From NCBI RefSeq assembly GCF_963855985.1, contig NC_087104.1:4588001-4652000 (forward strand): a stretch of DNA of 64,000 bases, written 5' to 3'. Shown piece after piece: positions 1-9,497 of this stretch (within the stretch, counting starts at the first letter, position 1; every line of letters starts with the position of its first letter). This DNA is from Ostrinia nubilalis. Taxonomy: Eukaryota > Arthropoda > Insecta > Lepidoptera > Crambidae. The notes under the pieces were generated by a model, which saw nothing but the letters and a program-made list of their open reading frames with translations, did not search any database and was not told where the DNA came from. The translations under genes and the position numbers were made by a program.

Positions 1-121
1 ATGCAGTTTAGAACAACAGGTGTAGGTAGTGAGTAAACTGGAGGAAACTTCTCAGAAAAGTTGTATTTGTGTTGTCAGTATGTCGTTGGTGTATCTTTTT
101 CAATAAATAAATAAATAAATC
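1..121 (+). repeat. LINE-like 3' tail with (AATA)n
   Basis: The segment ends in GTCGTTGGTGTATC followed by AATAAATAAATAAATAAAT. A near-identical arrangement (GACTTTGTTGGTGTACC then AATA repeats) is found at 46843-46885. This fits the 3' end of a non-LTR retrotransposon with a short tandem tail. No coding part is visible; the body would lie left of the window. Confidence 0.4.
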
Positions 122-440
122 CAAATGGGTAGCCATTTTGTGTTGCTGCGCATTTGGTATGCTACACAATGAGCTATACAACATAAAAATATTTTTTCAA
201 ATTGGTCAAAAAACAAACAAACAACAAACTCTTCAGTTGTATAATATTAATATAGAAAAGATAGATAGGCATTACCTACATTTATTGTCGGATCAGATCC
301 AAACAGTTAAGTTCCCAAAGGACTACCCGACCTTTAAAGAAATGACTCCCTTCACTCCTATTTGTCTTATTACTTTTTAATTTGAAACTATGCCTACGGG
401 GCAAACTGATAGACGGGTCAAGCTTTAGATCCTGGCTATA
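122..440. other. Unremarkable AT-rich stretch
   Basis: No convincing coding sequence. At about 400-438 a short piece (GTCAAGCTTTAGATCCTGGC) matches in reverse the dispersed repeat seen better at 18398-18510 and 38742-38882. Confidence 0.5.
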
Positions 441-641
441 CAGGGTGGAAATAAGTGATCTCACTCGATTATTTCTAAACTATACAAGATATCGAAAAAC
501 TGGTTACTGATCCTGAAAGTGCTTCACGAGCTCTATCAACCGGTATCAATATCAAACTAAATCTATACAAAAATATAGAAATAATCGAGTGAGATTACTA
601 ATCGACGATAAGTGTAACGATAAGTTATCGTTTTCACCCTG
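441..641. mobile_element. Tc1/mariner-type MITE, TA target duplication
   Basis: A TA at 439-440 and at 642-643 flanks 201 bp starting CAGGGTG and ending CACCCTG. Internal arms ATCTCACTCGATTATTTCT (about 457-475) and AGAAATAATCGAGTGAGAT (about 578-597) are inverted copies. There is no transposase. Structure and TA duplication suggest a non-autonomous mariner-like element. Confidence 0.6.
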
Positions 642-643
642 TA

Positions 644-1065
644 TAGGAGTTGTTGTGGTAGAACCTGGAGTTGGGAATAGTCCATTTAGCTTACTCCTAC
701 TACATATTTGCAATTATACAGTGGTTTTAGTGCACCCGTTACCTGAGAATAGTTACACTGAATTTATTTAATAACCCAAATATTTGATTTGAACAACTTA
801 TTTACTTAGTGAACAGCGTACTTTATAGTCAAATAATATCCTTTGGGAAGCTTAGATTTTCGCAAAAAGTACACGATACTAGGAATTCCCATGTGATTCG
901 TCTGCGTGGCTCAGAAAATCCTTTGAGACGTCACTGAAATTCAGAGTTATTTTATTAAAAGGTTTTTAGCAAGATTTTCTCTTTAAATAACGGCTGCAGT
1001 ATTTTTTGTTTTTCAAATTCTTCTTGTAATAAATACCTCTATTATTTTATCCGGATAAATGTATG
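644..1065. other. Unremarkable stretch
   Basis: AT-rich sequence with no convincing reading frame, palindrome or recognisable repeat. Confidence 0.5.
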
Positions 1066-1468
1066 CCAATGACATCTGCAATCTGGGGGCACGGCAGTGC
1101 CCCCACCAAGTCGAGCAAAAAAGCGGCACGGCCGTACCATCCTTTTCTCGAAGCAATTCAGGCCATTTTCGACTGCCTGTAACTTCGTTGTGGATAAAAC
1201 TAGAAGGCTGAATTTTCATTAGCTATGCAGGCATTGTAAAGACACGGTATATTTAAAATTTCATTCAATTTGAACCAGTAGTTTAGGAATTATAACGGGT
1301 CAAAGTTACTTAATTTTGTCACTCACTGACTCACTGACTCACTGACTCACTGACTCACTGACTGACTCACCGATCATCAAAATTCTAAGGCACTTCTAGC
1401 AGACCTAGAAGCTTCAAATTTGGAATATAAGTAGTGTTTGGTGTATGAATCAAGGAAAAACTAAAATA
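1066..1468. repeat. Dispersed repeat with GGGGGCACGG motif
   Basis: GGGGGCACGGCAGTGCCCCC (near 1085) is itself a short palindrome followed by CACCAAGTCGAGC. The same motif recurs at 1471 and 1577 as GGGGGCACGGTAGTGCAACC then GCCAAGTCGAG. This looks like part of a non-autonomous mobile element, possibly Helitron-like. Boundaries were not found. Confidence 0.4.
1321..1370. repeat. ACTCACTG/ACTG microsatellite
   Basis: About six perfect copies of the 8-mer ACTCACTG in a row. It lies inside the GGGGGCACGG repeat region. Similar GACTGACTCACTCA tracts occur inside the Helitrons at 18080 and 26445. Confidence 0.85.
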
Positions 1469-1680
1469 TTTGGGGGCACGGTAGTGCAACCGCCAAGTCG
1501 AGTAAAATTTTTCAATTTCGGTCCAGTTTTCTAGATACATAACTGCTGTCTACAAAATACAAAAAGAAATGAGATTTGGGGGCACGGTAGTGCAACCGCC
1601 AAGTCGAGTAAAATTTTTCAATTTCGGTCCAGTTTTCTAGATACATAACTGCTGTCTACAAAATACAAAAAGAAATGAGA
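1469..1680. repeat. Perfect 106-bp tandem duplication
   Basis: Positions 1469-1574 and 1575-1680 read the same, each starting TTTGGGGGCACGG and ending AAAAAGAAATGAGA. I see no mismatch, so the duplication is recent or conserved by conversion. It abuts the foldback element that begins at 1681. Confidence 0.9.
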
Positions 1681-1999
1681 TCCCAGCAAAAACAATACTT
1701 GTCAAAAAAATCAAGTCTCGCAACTCAGTTGTTCTACGGTAAAAAGTTGTGAGATCCATGTAATACCAAGTCCAGGCCAGGAAATCTTTAACGTTTTACA
1801 TAAATATATTGACTTGGCCATCGCATGAAAACACGTGTAAATTAAATTATTTAGTGCGATGGCCAAGTCGATATATTTATGTAAAACGTTAAAGATTTCC
1901 TGGCCTGGACTTGGTATTACATGGATCTCACAACTTTTTACCGTAGAACAACTGAGTTGCGAGACTTGGTTTTTTTGACAAGTATTGTTTTTGCTGGGA
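1681..1999. mobile_element. Foldback MITE, 145-bp arms
   Basis: The left arm 1681-1825 (starting TCCCAGCAAAAACAATACTT) is a near-perfect inverted copy of 1855-1999 (ending AAGTATTGTTTTTGCTGGGA), with a 29-bp loop at 1826-1854. A transcript would fold into one long hairpin, a possible endo-siRNA source. No target duplication is evident; the left end coincides with the end of the 106-bp tandem repeat. Confidence 0.85.
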
Positions 2000-2042
2000 T
2001 TATATTTTCACATTGAATGACAAGGTAGTAACGAAGCTCGGC

Positions 2043-2262
2043 AATAAACCAATTTCGTTCCTTCGTTCGTTCGTTTCAGCCAAATGACGTCCACTGCTGA
2101 ACAAAGGCCTCCCCCAAGGTTTTCCACAATGCACGGTCCTGCGCTGGCCGCATCCAGGCTCTTCCCGCGACCTTTACCAGATCGTCGGTCCACCTAGTAG
2201 GAGGCCTGCCCACGCTACGTCTTCCAGTCCGTGGTCGCCACTCGAGCCAAATAAACCAATTT
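2043..2262 (-). mobile_element. RTE LINE 3' end (AACG-tailed), 13-bp TSD
   Basis: Minus-strand translation reads TGRRSVGRPPTRWTDDLVKV, then ...LGEAFVQQWTSFG and stop, the C-terminus typical of insect RTE endonuclease/reverse transcriptases. The tail is (AACG)n on the minus strand. The 194-bp insert (2056-2249) is flanked by perfect AATAAACCAATTT at 2043-2055 and 2250-2262, so it is a 5'-truncated insertion. The longer frame upstream is host DNA read through. Confidence 0.85.
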
Positions 2263-2338
2263 ATTTTAGCTTTAATAATATATTTCTTTAACCTGAATTC
2301 AGCAATCCTACGCTTCATTTTTGCCCCTATGCAGCTAT

Positions 2339-2505
2339 GGCTGAGTCCGCACTACGGCTAAACCGCCGCGGTTTTCAACCGCGTGATTTTAAAACCAAGT
2401 AAAACGAATGCAAGCGTCCGCACTGCGGCTTCCCGCGTATACTTACGTTTCGAGCGGTTTGGCGGTTTACCGCTTGCGGGAAAGTACCATAGTGCGGACT
2501 TAGCC
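2339..2505. mobile_element. TIR MITE, 3-bp TSD (TAT)
   Basis: Ends GGCTGAGTCCGCAC and GTGCGGACTTAGCC are inverted copies. TAT precedes and follows. The interior is GC-richer than the flanks and also partly inverted. The length (167 bp) and 3-bp duplication resemble PIF/Harbinger-derived MITEs. Confidence 0.65.
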
Positions 2506-2680
2506 TATAAGTTAATAGCCTATAGCTATTTTCTAGCCACCTAGAATAGCTTATGCATGCGTTTTTCGTCAGAAACCAGCGTGGTGTGTAATTAGTCAGG
2601 TCTTAAGCCTCTTTCAAACAGCGGGGCGTTAGTTTGGTGCGTTCATGAGATGCGACAAGCATCGCCCACGCCACATCTTA

Positions 2681-2799
2681 GGCTGGGTTGCACCATCTTA
2701 CTTTTAACTTTAAGAAACGTCAAAAATCTGTTAAAATCCATACAAAAAACATCGGTTATCGTTATAGTTACCGTCAAAGTTAGGTGGTGCAACTCAGCC
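2681..2799. mobile_element. GGCTGGGTTGCACC MITE, copy 1 (TTA TSD)
   Basis: Starts GGCTGGGTTGCACCA, ends GGTGGTGCAACTCAGCC, flanked by TTA at 2678-2680 and 2800-2802. Interior contains CGTCAAAAATCTGT and CATCGGTTATCG. Related copies are at 5332, 10083, 15888 and 17196 (inverted). TTA duplication suggests PIF/Harbinger. Confidence 0.75.
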
Positions 2800-2802
2800 T
2801 TA

Positions 2803-3240
2803 AAGTAAATAAATAAAAAAAAGAAAAAAAAAGAAGTGAATTAGGTCGAAAATATGGTGGTAATATTCCCACTACCTTATAGCGGGTTAAAAAAGTTATA
2901 TTGATACCTAGTTTGTTTTCACAGACAATATTTATTTATTTCAATTTTGATTTATAATACTGACTTTATGTTATAGGTTTCTATTGGTCTTTATGGATGA
3001 GATACACTATTTTTTTTTGTCCTATGAAGAAACAGACATTAACTTAGCGTAGGTAAATTTTGACTAGACAGTAACCTGCACTTCAGAGCTTTCACGGAGG
3101 TGCCCTTAAAGTTGAGTATTACTTACCTACCTTAGAAAGGTAGTCAGTTGAACTGGTTTTAGGTAAGTCACGTCTCCAAAGGCAACGTTCAACTAAGTGC
3201 CAGTACTCAGCATTTTTTGTAAAAAATACTTTTATTAGGT
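2803..3240. other. Unremarkable AT-rich stretch
   Basis: No supported gene. Contains an A-rich tract near 2810-2835 and short T runs. Confidence 0.5.
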
Positions 3241-3248
3241 ACTTCTTT

Positions 3249-3387
3249 TTTTCTACTAGGTGGACCGACGATCTGGTGAAGGTCGCGGGAAGAGCCTGGA
3301 TGCGGGCAGCGCAGGACCGTTCATTGTGGAAAACCTTGGAGGAGGCCTTTGTCCACTGGACGACATTTGGCTGAAACGAACGAACGA
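3249..3387 (+). mobile_element. RTE LINE 3' end (AACG-tailed)
   Basis: Plus-strand translation gives RWTDDLVKVAGRAWMRAAQD and ...FVHWTTFG stop, followed by (AACG)n. ACTTCTTT at 3241-3248 and 3388-3395 is a likely target duplication. It is a 5'-truncated copy of the same RTE subfamily as 2056-2249, with small deletions. Confidence 0.8.
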
Positions 3388-3416
3388 ACTTCTTTCTTTA
3401 ATTAAATATGAAGTGG

Positions 3417-3458
3417 GAAACAGTCTCAGATCATAGAACTATGATCTGAGGAAACAGT
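3417..3458. mobile_element. 26-bp TIR-only palindrome with 8-bp TSD
   Basis: Positions 3425-3450 consist only of the arms CTCAGATCATAG and CTATGATCTGAG separated by AA. They are flanked by exact 8-bp direct repeats GAAACAGT (3417-3424 and 3451-3458). A second such unit with the same arms and a different 8-bp duplication is at 24145-24166. This looks like a hAT-type element reduced to its terminal repeats. Confidence 0.6.
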
Positions 3459-5173
3459 ATAATATTAGCATTCACGATCCTCTATCGATAACCAGTCAAG
3501 GAATTAATGAGATTTGAGTGTTTGACCCCTAAATGTGTCGGGTCTTCGATAGAACGTCGAATTTTAGAAAGTCGGGTTCACATCGGACGATCCTCCGATG
3601 GCACTTAAGTAGGCGCAAGGTTGGGTCGTTTGTTGTGGACCCAGCGTAATAGCGAGGTTTTGAATAACTAGTTAATCAGATGTCATTCAGATTGAATGAT
3701 ATTGACAGAATCCGTTCAATATTTATGGAAACCAGGCCTAAGGTCCGTACGGCTAGCACGAAAAACTTTCGAGTTCAAATCGTTTGCGTACTCAAATCGC
3801 CATCAAAAGATTTAGTAAGAAAACTAGAACAGCGCCCTTGTGAACGTGTCGTAAAGTGAACTTAGTATGACATGTGGTTACACAAAACTTATTTTGAGAA
3901 TCAAAATTGTCACGTTATCGTTTAATTCGAAGATTGAGTATCGAATTTTATCGAATACGCAGACGATTCGAAGACCAAAGTTGTTCATGCTAGAGGTACC
4001 GATGTGTAACCGGGCCTAATGCATGCGTGACATACACCAAGTGGGTGCCATTTTGGTTCAATAAATTAATTTATATTTTTTTTGTAATAAATATTTCCGT
4101 CCACTGTTATTTTGCTTCACGAGCTCTATCAAACAGTATCATTAATAGGTTACGGAATAAACTGAATCTATTCGAAATTTCAACATTAATAAAATATTTC
4201 TGTCCACTATTAAGTATTTATTTCCGTGTTGTGAAAGGTAATTTTGATGGGAATGCGCGTCACGGTTCATGGCGTTTCCTATTGATGAAATTCCACGCGT
4301 AACTTTACGAGCTTTTGTTACAGACAAATAGAATTCAATCAATCGGCCACATTATGAAGTTTCCGAATGCGTGTAGTTTGAACAATACCTACTCGTATAA
4401 ATGGCAGCCATTTGGCTTTCAAAAACAAAGTTTCTAGGATTAAAAAGTTTTTAATGAACAAATAAGAATACTTACAAGATTTAATAACGACTGAATTTCG
4501 ATCAATTCAATAATAATGATTATAGTATAAGTAGTTTATAAAATGTGGTTTGATATGTCTTCTGTGAATAAACTTACTCTATAATTTTATTGAAATAGGT
4601 TTCACAGTCCGTATTGAAAAAGTGGTAATCCATTTATTTGCAGCAGACATTTGTGCCGTGACAGCGATATCAGCAGTAACTAACTCCTTTCCTTGTTTCT
4701 CAATAGGTAAACGTAATGTCCAATTTCTTTTGAGAAACAAATTCTTAAACTTACTCCAAATTTTTGCAAAAAATAGTCATTGATCGAGAATCAGGGTGAT
4801 CTTTTTCAGATAAGCTAACAGAATTGGATAGCTAAAATTGATGTTATTGCTGATATCGCTAGCATGGCAGATTTGACGTTATAAGCTAGAGCACATAACC
4901 TACCCTGTCCCCGCAGGGTAGGTATGCAATTTAATGCATTTTTGCTCCGAAAAAAAAGGGGTGGAACCAATAGCACGCGTGCCATTGATGGCACGGGACA
5001 CAATATTTTGGGCACGCCACCAATCACCCCAAAATTCACAATGAAATAAAATGGTAAATAATGTGTTTGGATTAGGCTTATTCGTATTTGCCCCAAACAG
5101 TTGGCGCCACCGTAGAGTAAGGTCCTGTCACTCACCAGTGGCGCCACTTGTACAATATCCCTTAATTTTAGCA
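3459..5173. other. Long stretch without recognised features
   Basis: Reading frames here (for example 4027-4302 plus and 4815-5174 minus) resemble no family I know and have no splice or codon support. The sequence is AT-rich and appears non-coding. Confidence 0.5.
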
Positions 5174-5176
5174 TTA

Positions 5177-5327
5177 GAGCGCTTTCACATTTAGGCGATT
5201 TAGCGACTGCGCGACAGACTCGCTGCCGAAAATTTCATACTGTGTGACAGCGGATGCATGCCTTCACATTAAAAACGCCGCTGTCGCGCTGCTGTCGCGC
5301 TTCTAACCCCCTTATGTGAAAGCGCTC
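5177..5327. mobile_element. TIR MITE, TTA TSD
   Basis: GAGCGCTTTCACAT at the left and ATGTGAAAGCGCTC at the right are exact inverted copies. TTA flanks at 5174-5176 and 5328-5330. The interior is GC-rich (GCGACTGCGCGACAG, GCTGTCGCGC). PIF/Harbinger-type MITE by size and duplication. Confidence 0.75.
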
Positions 5328-5331
5328 TTAA

Positions 5332-5395
5332 GGCTGCGTTGCACCACTCTATTTTAACCGTGACTTTAACGAATAACCGGTGTATTTTGTATACC
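5332..5395. mobile_element. GGCTGGGTTGCACC MITE, half copy
   Basis: GGCTGCGTTGCACCACTCT followed by TTTTAACCGTGACTTTAACG matches one half of the family at 2681-2799. The other end is missing. It starts 5 bp after the preceding MITE, so the two are tandemly placed. Confidence 0.55.
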
Positions 5396-5792
5396 ATTTT
5401 GTAACCCACCCTAAGTGTTATTTGATGGCATGTCAATTATTATACATCAAACACTTTTTTTAGAAAAGTGGCAAGTTCATACATATCGGTTCGCCATCCC
5501 TGTTTTACGCCCTTTACTGTGGGTGTTTACTTTTGAACTTGATTAACATTTGAAGCTATAAATAGAGTTTATATTACTTACTTAGTGGCTGCGAGGATTT
5601 AGCGATTACAGCCTAAATTACTGAGAATCATTAAACTAATATAAACAGACGTAAATAGATATTTTCAAGAAATAACTTTAGTCAACCCTAATATTAGAGA
5701 CAATATGCCAAAATCTATTATGTAATTTTAAGTTGGAAATTAACACACTACGCGCTGGCAGATATTATCAAATAATAATTTGAATTTAACTC
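5396..5792. other. Unremarkable stretch
   Basis: No coding or repeat structure recognised. Confidence 0.5.
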
Positions 5793-5795
5793 TAA

Positions 5796-5926
5796 AGGTT
5801 CGGCCAAACCAAAGCGATCACACGCGATCAGCCGGCGTGCAGCGATGGCGATCAATGCATTTAAGTCTGGTTGCCATCGCTGCACGCCGGCTTATCGCGT
5901 GTGATCGCGTTGGTTTGGCCGAACCT
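5796..5926. mobile_element. AGGTTCGGCC MITE, TAA TSD
   Basis: AGGTTCGGCCAAACC at the left and GGTTTGGCCGAACCT at the right, TAA at 5793-5795 and 5927-5929. Subterminal GCGATCACACGCGAT and GCGTGCAGCGATGGC are also mirrored. A decayed relative may lie at 61398-61556. Confidence 0.8.
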
Positions 5927-5938
5927 TAAAATAAATAA

Positions 5939-6065
5939 AACTCTAAATACAGGAAGGCGCTGGACGCAGGCCGCTACCAACCGGGCAACATCGAAAGCAT
6001 TGGGGAGGCCTATGTTCAGCAGTGGACGACGTCCTATGGCTGCGATGATGATGATGAACTCTAAA
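5939..6065 (+). mobile_element. RTE LINE 3' end (ATG-tailed), truncated
   Basis: GGAAGGCGCTGGACGCAGGC through GTTCAGCAGTGGACG is the C-terminal end of the RTE subfamily that carries an (ATG)n tail. AACTCTAAA at 5939-5947 and 6057-6065 flanks it. The same word also occurs left of the adjacent MITE (5788-5796), so the MITE may have landed in an older, longer TSD. Confidence 0.75.
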
Positions 6066-6597
6066 ATAAATGAGTTGAGTTTTTTCCCGAATATATTCTT
6101 CTTTCTTGGTACCATTTTTAGGGACTCGATGTTTCTCTTTTCTCTGTTGATTGTTATCTCAACGAATCGCCTAGATGTTCGGATTTTAATTTAAGTACGA
6201 GTACAGACAACATAAATTGGGTGCCCCAAATAAAATGTGTCTTTGAACAAATCAATTTTGAATTGAAACCAATATCTATTCCTAGGGTATGAATATGTAT
6301 GTGTGTTTGATAATATTAATAGAGCTTGTAACGCTCCAATAAAGTTGTTAGCATTAATTAGTTCGGCCATGTTAACACAATATACGGTAAGTCTCATTGT
6401 AACTACATAATTGTAACATGCTCTGTGTGTTGGCATTAAGTACTACCCACCTGGCAACGGGATTATTTATGAAAATCGGAAGCTTGAAATTAATACAATT
6501 ACATCAATAACAGTTATTATAACAGCTACTATTTTGGTCCCATATTTTTCGTTGTTTTCTTCTTTCTTTTCTTCTTTTACTGTTTGTCTCGAAGCGC
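6066..6597. other. Unremarkable stretch
   Basis: No supported gene or repeat; short T/C-rich run near 6545-6590. Confidence 0.5.
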
Positions 6598-6598
6598 T

Positions 6599-6775
6599 CA
6601 TCATCATCATCATCATCTCAGCCATACGACGTCTACTGCTGAACATAGGCCTCCCCCAATGCTTTCCATGTTACCCGGTTGGTAGCGTCCTGCGTCCAGC
6701 GCTTTCCTGCTATTTTTATGATGTCCTCGGTCCACCTTGTGGGTGGACGTCCCACGCTCCGTAGGCTCCTTAAGA
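6599..6775 (-). mobile_element. RTE LINE 3' end (ATG-tailed)
   Basis: The (CAT)n at 6599-6616 is the reversed (ATG)n tail. The minus strand then encodes a degraded version of the RTE C-terminus ending in a QQW..YG-like motif. Frames are broken. Confidence 0.75.
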
Positions 6776-7199
6776 GCACAAATTAATTGATTTAAGCCAA
6801 CAAATTGAGGGAACAAATATATGTATGTACCTACTTACAAAGTGATATATTACTGTGTGTCCTACATGTTAATCAAATCCTGTACCTCCTAGTGGACACT
6901 CTGTTAGAGTCACTCTTATACATAGCTGGGCATTAACTCGTTAATCCGTTAATCGTTAATTAACGAAGTTAACATTTCCATTAACGGATTAACTTTTAAG
7001 TTAACTTTAAAAAATGTTAACGGACTCGTTAACTTCCGTTAAATTATCCTAAGTCCGTTAATCGTTAATCCAGTACCTACTATTTACCAAAAAGATACAG
7101 CAGGCACGCTAAAAAACGCTAGAAAAACGCGTTCTGACAAGTACGTTCGGGCTTCCAGAACTTCCAGAACCCAAAACAACAGTTTTTGAAACCAGATCA

Positions 7200-7450
7200 C
7201 TAACGACACTTGTTAGTATGTGTGGGACAACTCTTGCAACTGAATTGACCAGCTTTCCTCGACCGATTGAGCTGAAATTTGGTATACTTATGTAAGTACG
7301 ATGACAATGCAATGTTATGGTACCATTGAGCTGGTCTGATGATGGGAGTCATGAGGTGGCCATAGGAACTCCTAAATGAAACGGTGGCATCGCATCGAAT
7401 TTGGGTTCGTTGGTTTTGTCTTTTCGAGCACTTTAGTCTCCATAGGTTCT
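7200..7450. repeat. Lepidopteran dispersed repeat (GGTGGCCATAGGAACTCC)
   Basis: Contains CCGATTGAGCTGAAATTTGG, a GATGATGGGAGTCATGAGG block and GGTGGCCATAGGAACTCC. Homologous copies: 8590-8715 (same orientation) and 47390-47600 (opposite, with AGAGCTCCTATGGCTACC). It is a common kind of moth repeat of uncertain class. Confidence 0.55.
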
Positions 7451-7466
7451 CCACTGTTCTCTCCAT

Positions 7467-7576
7467 AGGTTGTCTGGAAGAGATCGCTTCATAGCGATAA
7501 GACCGCCTAATTATACCTTATGTGTTCCTTTTCTTTCTGTTTTTTTTATCTGGTGTGCAAATGTGCAATAATGAGT
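7467..7576. repeat. Dispersed repeat TCTGGAAGAGATCGCT
   Basis: TTGTCTGGAAGAGATCGCTT, then ATAGCGATAAGACCGCC and a T-rich tract. A second copy is at 38047-38150. The shape (conserved block, T-rich tract, GTGTGCAATAA-like end) suggests a LINE or SINE 3' end. Confidence 0.5.
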
Positions 7577-7597
7577 ATTTATTATTATTATTATTTT

Positions 7598-8571
7598 ATG
7601 TGATATATTATATCTCAGCATTAATGCTGTTAAAGTTAGACCAGATACGGGCCAAGCCAAGTATCTGATCCATAGATTTATCAAATATTTGCCGTGAGGC
7701 TGCTTCCATTAATAGTTGGTTCATCCTGTAGGAACCGCCTAACGATACGGCAGGTGTTCAGTATTGCCGCTTTCTGCATCGTGATATAACAATTTTCGTA
7801 GAGATCTATAACTTTAAGGCTATTAAGCAGATGATTAGGTATGACTCCAGTGCTGGAGAGCACCAGTGGCACAATGTAAACTTTGTTAAGCTTCCAAATT
7901 CTGAGTATCTATTCTTTTAATTCTGAGTATTTATGTATTTTTCCGAAATAGTATTTTTGATGTTGTGGGTGTTAGGTACTGCTACATCTATTAGATATGC
8001 AATCTTATTAACTTTGTCTACCAAGGTGATGTCGAGTCTATTGCAATGAATGGTGCGGTCTGTCAAGATGGCTCGGTCAAAGTACATTCTGTAACTGGAA
8101 CTCTCCAGCAGTCTTCGGTTCATATTGATAATATAGTTTAGATTTTTCGGAAATTAGTTTGTGTTTAATAGCTAATTTCTGGTGAACATAGTGAGCGATT
8201 TGGTTATGCCGGTGTGTGTAATCATTTTGGGTTAATAATGGGCATGCATTTATAATGTGTTGAATGGTTTCCGGGTATCTATGGCATTTTCGGCAGCGAT
8301 CATCCTGTGCGTTGGGGCTTATCAAAAAGCCTTCAGTCTCAGGGAACAAATAACCAATTTTAAGCCATTTTTGGAAGCCTCAGTGTCTACATGAGGTTGC
8401 TCTAGTTCGTGTATGTATGCCATGTAATTGTTTCTTTCGCCATGTCTCTATTTTTTCCTGCTCTACCTGCTGTGCTGTCTGATAGATCTTATCTGTATCC
8501 AAGAGGTTAAGTGGGGTAAAGTTTTCGTCTGATTGTATAACTGCCTTGTAAATGGTACTATTCGATTTTGT
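7598..8571 (-). mobile_element. R4/Dong-like LINE fragment in a TTA repeat
   Basis: Minus-strand frames, read from high to low coordinate: 8349-8077 with a CCHC knuckle CRKCHRYPETIQHIINAC; 8123-7917 with LTDRTIHCNRLDITLVDKVN and YLIDVAVPNTHN, matching the restriction-like endonuclease region; 7872-7681 with VLSSTGVIPNHLL and MQKAAILNTCRIVRRFL. Upstream sequence to about 8560 also fits the family (SDENFTPLNLLD). Frameshifts near 8100 and 7900 make it a dead copy, and the RT domain is absent. It is bordered by TTA repeats (7577-7597 and 8572-8590), the known target of Dong in Bombyx. Confidence 0.7.
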
Positions 8572-8589
8572 ATAATTATTATTATTATT

Positions 8590-8715
8590 TAGTACTGGAT
8601 GATGTCCAGGGTCCTGATGATGGAGTCAGGAGGTGGCCATAGGAATTCCTAAACGAAACGGTGGAAACTTATCGAGTTTGGGTTTGCTGGATTTGTCTTT
8701 TCGAGCACTTTGGTG
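8590..8715. repeat. Second copy of GGTGGCCATAGGAA repeat
   Basis: GATGATGGAGTCAGGAGGTG, CCATAGGAATTCCTAAACG and GTCTTTTCGAGCACTTTGG match 7325-7445 closely. The two copies flank the Dong-like fragment. Confidence 0.6.
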
Positions 8716-8833
8716 CTAAATTGTATTGTAATTGAAACAAGGCTCTGAGATTGAGTAAAAAGTAGAATAAAATTATAATAATTAAAAACTTTTTTAAAAA
8801 CAAGCTTTTATTCTGAAATGCAGTTGTACTAAA

Positions 8834-8981
8834 ACGAAAAAAATAATTGTACTTATGCAAGGTTCAAATAATTTCGAAAGCTTGTAGCGCAAACATAAAA
8901 GTGGAATAAATAAATTCCATGCGCGATACAAGCTTTCGAAATTATTTGAACCTTGCATACAGTTATTTTTTTTCGTTTTAT
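8834..8981. mobile_element. Hairpin MITE with about 52-bp arms
   Basis: AAAACGAAAAAAATAATTGT, GCAAGGTTCAAATAATTTCG and AAAGCTTGTA on the left are mirrored by TACAAGCTTT, CGAAATTATTTGAACCTTGC and CAGTTATTTTTTTTCGTTTT on the right, around a loop near 8890-8928. It lies inside the 6921-9138 element. Confidence 0.7.
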
Positions 8982-9146
8982 TATCATTATTTATCATGTG
9001 TTAACGGATTAACGATTAACGTTAACTTGCGTTAAATCTTGCGAAATGTAACGTTTTAACGTTTAACGAAGTTAATTTTTTTATTAACGGTTTAACGATT
9101 AACGAAGTTAACTATTTGATTAACGGTGCCCAGCTATGCTCTTATA

Positions 9147-9495
9147 TATTCAGATCATACATAAATAATGAAGGCGACCTAATCTAACTAAATCTAAGTG
9201 CTAAGGGATAGAATCCGCAAACTAATTACGCAAGCTCGTACTTATCTAGGTTAGTAAAGTACGTAATGATAAATGAACATCGGAAATTGAAGATAACGTT
9301 ATTATGTTGGCACTATCTGTTTATTACACGCAATCGATTTGAGTAAACATCTGAAAGCCTCCTTAGGCCAAGGACACACGCTTGTTTGTAGCCGTTTTCA
9401 AAACAATAATAGGTAAAAACAATTACAGCACAACACATGTTAATTTCTTGAAGAAGCTATAGTGCAGTCTTACTTTATTCAAAACTCATAGAAAT
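9147..9495. other. Unremarkable stretch
   Basis: No coding sequence or repeat recognised. Confidence 0.5.
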
Positions 9496-9497
9496 TA

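Larger units (their letters stand above)
6921..9138. mobile_element. hAT-type element with nested insertions, 8-bp TSD
   Basis: CATAGCTGGGCA at the left and TGCCCAGCTATG at the right are exact inverted repeats. CTCTTATA flanks exactly at 6913-6920 and 9139-9146. Next to each end lie about 130 bp of repeated GTTAA/TTAAC words (6931-7070 and 8998-9125) in inverted arrangement. The middle is occupied by other repeats (7200-8981). No transposase frame is visible, so this is a non-autonomous hAT-like shell used as an insertion site. Confidence 0.75.

Noticed and set aside
1321..1370. CRISPR-like array or satellite
   Set aside because: Simple 8-bp microsatellite with no spacers, in a eukaryotic genome.
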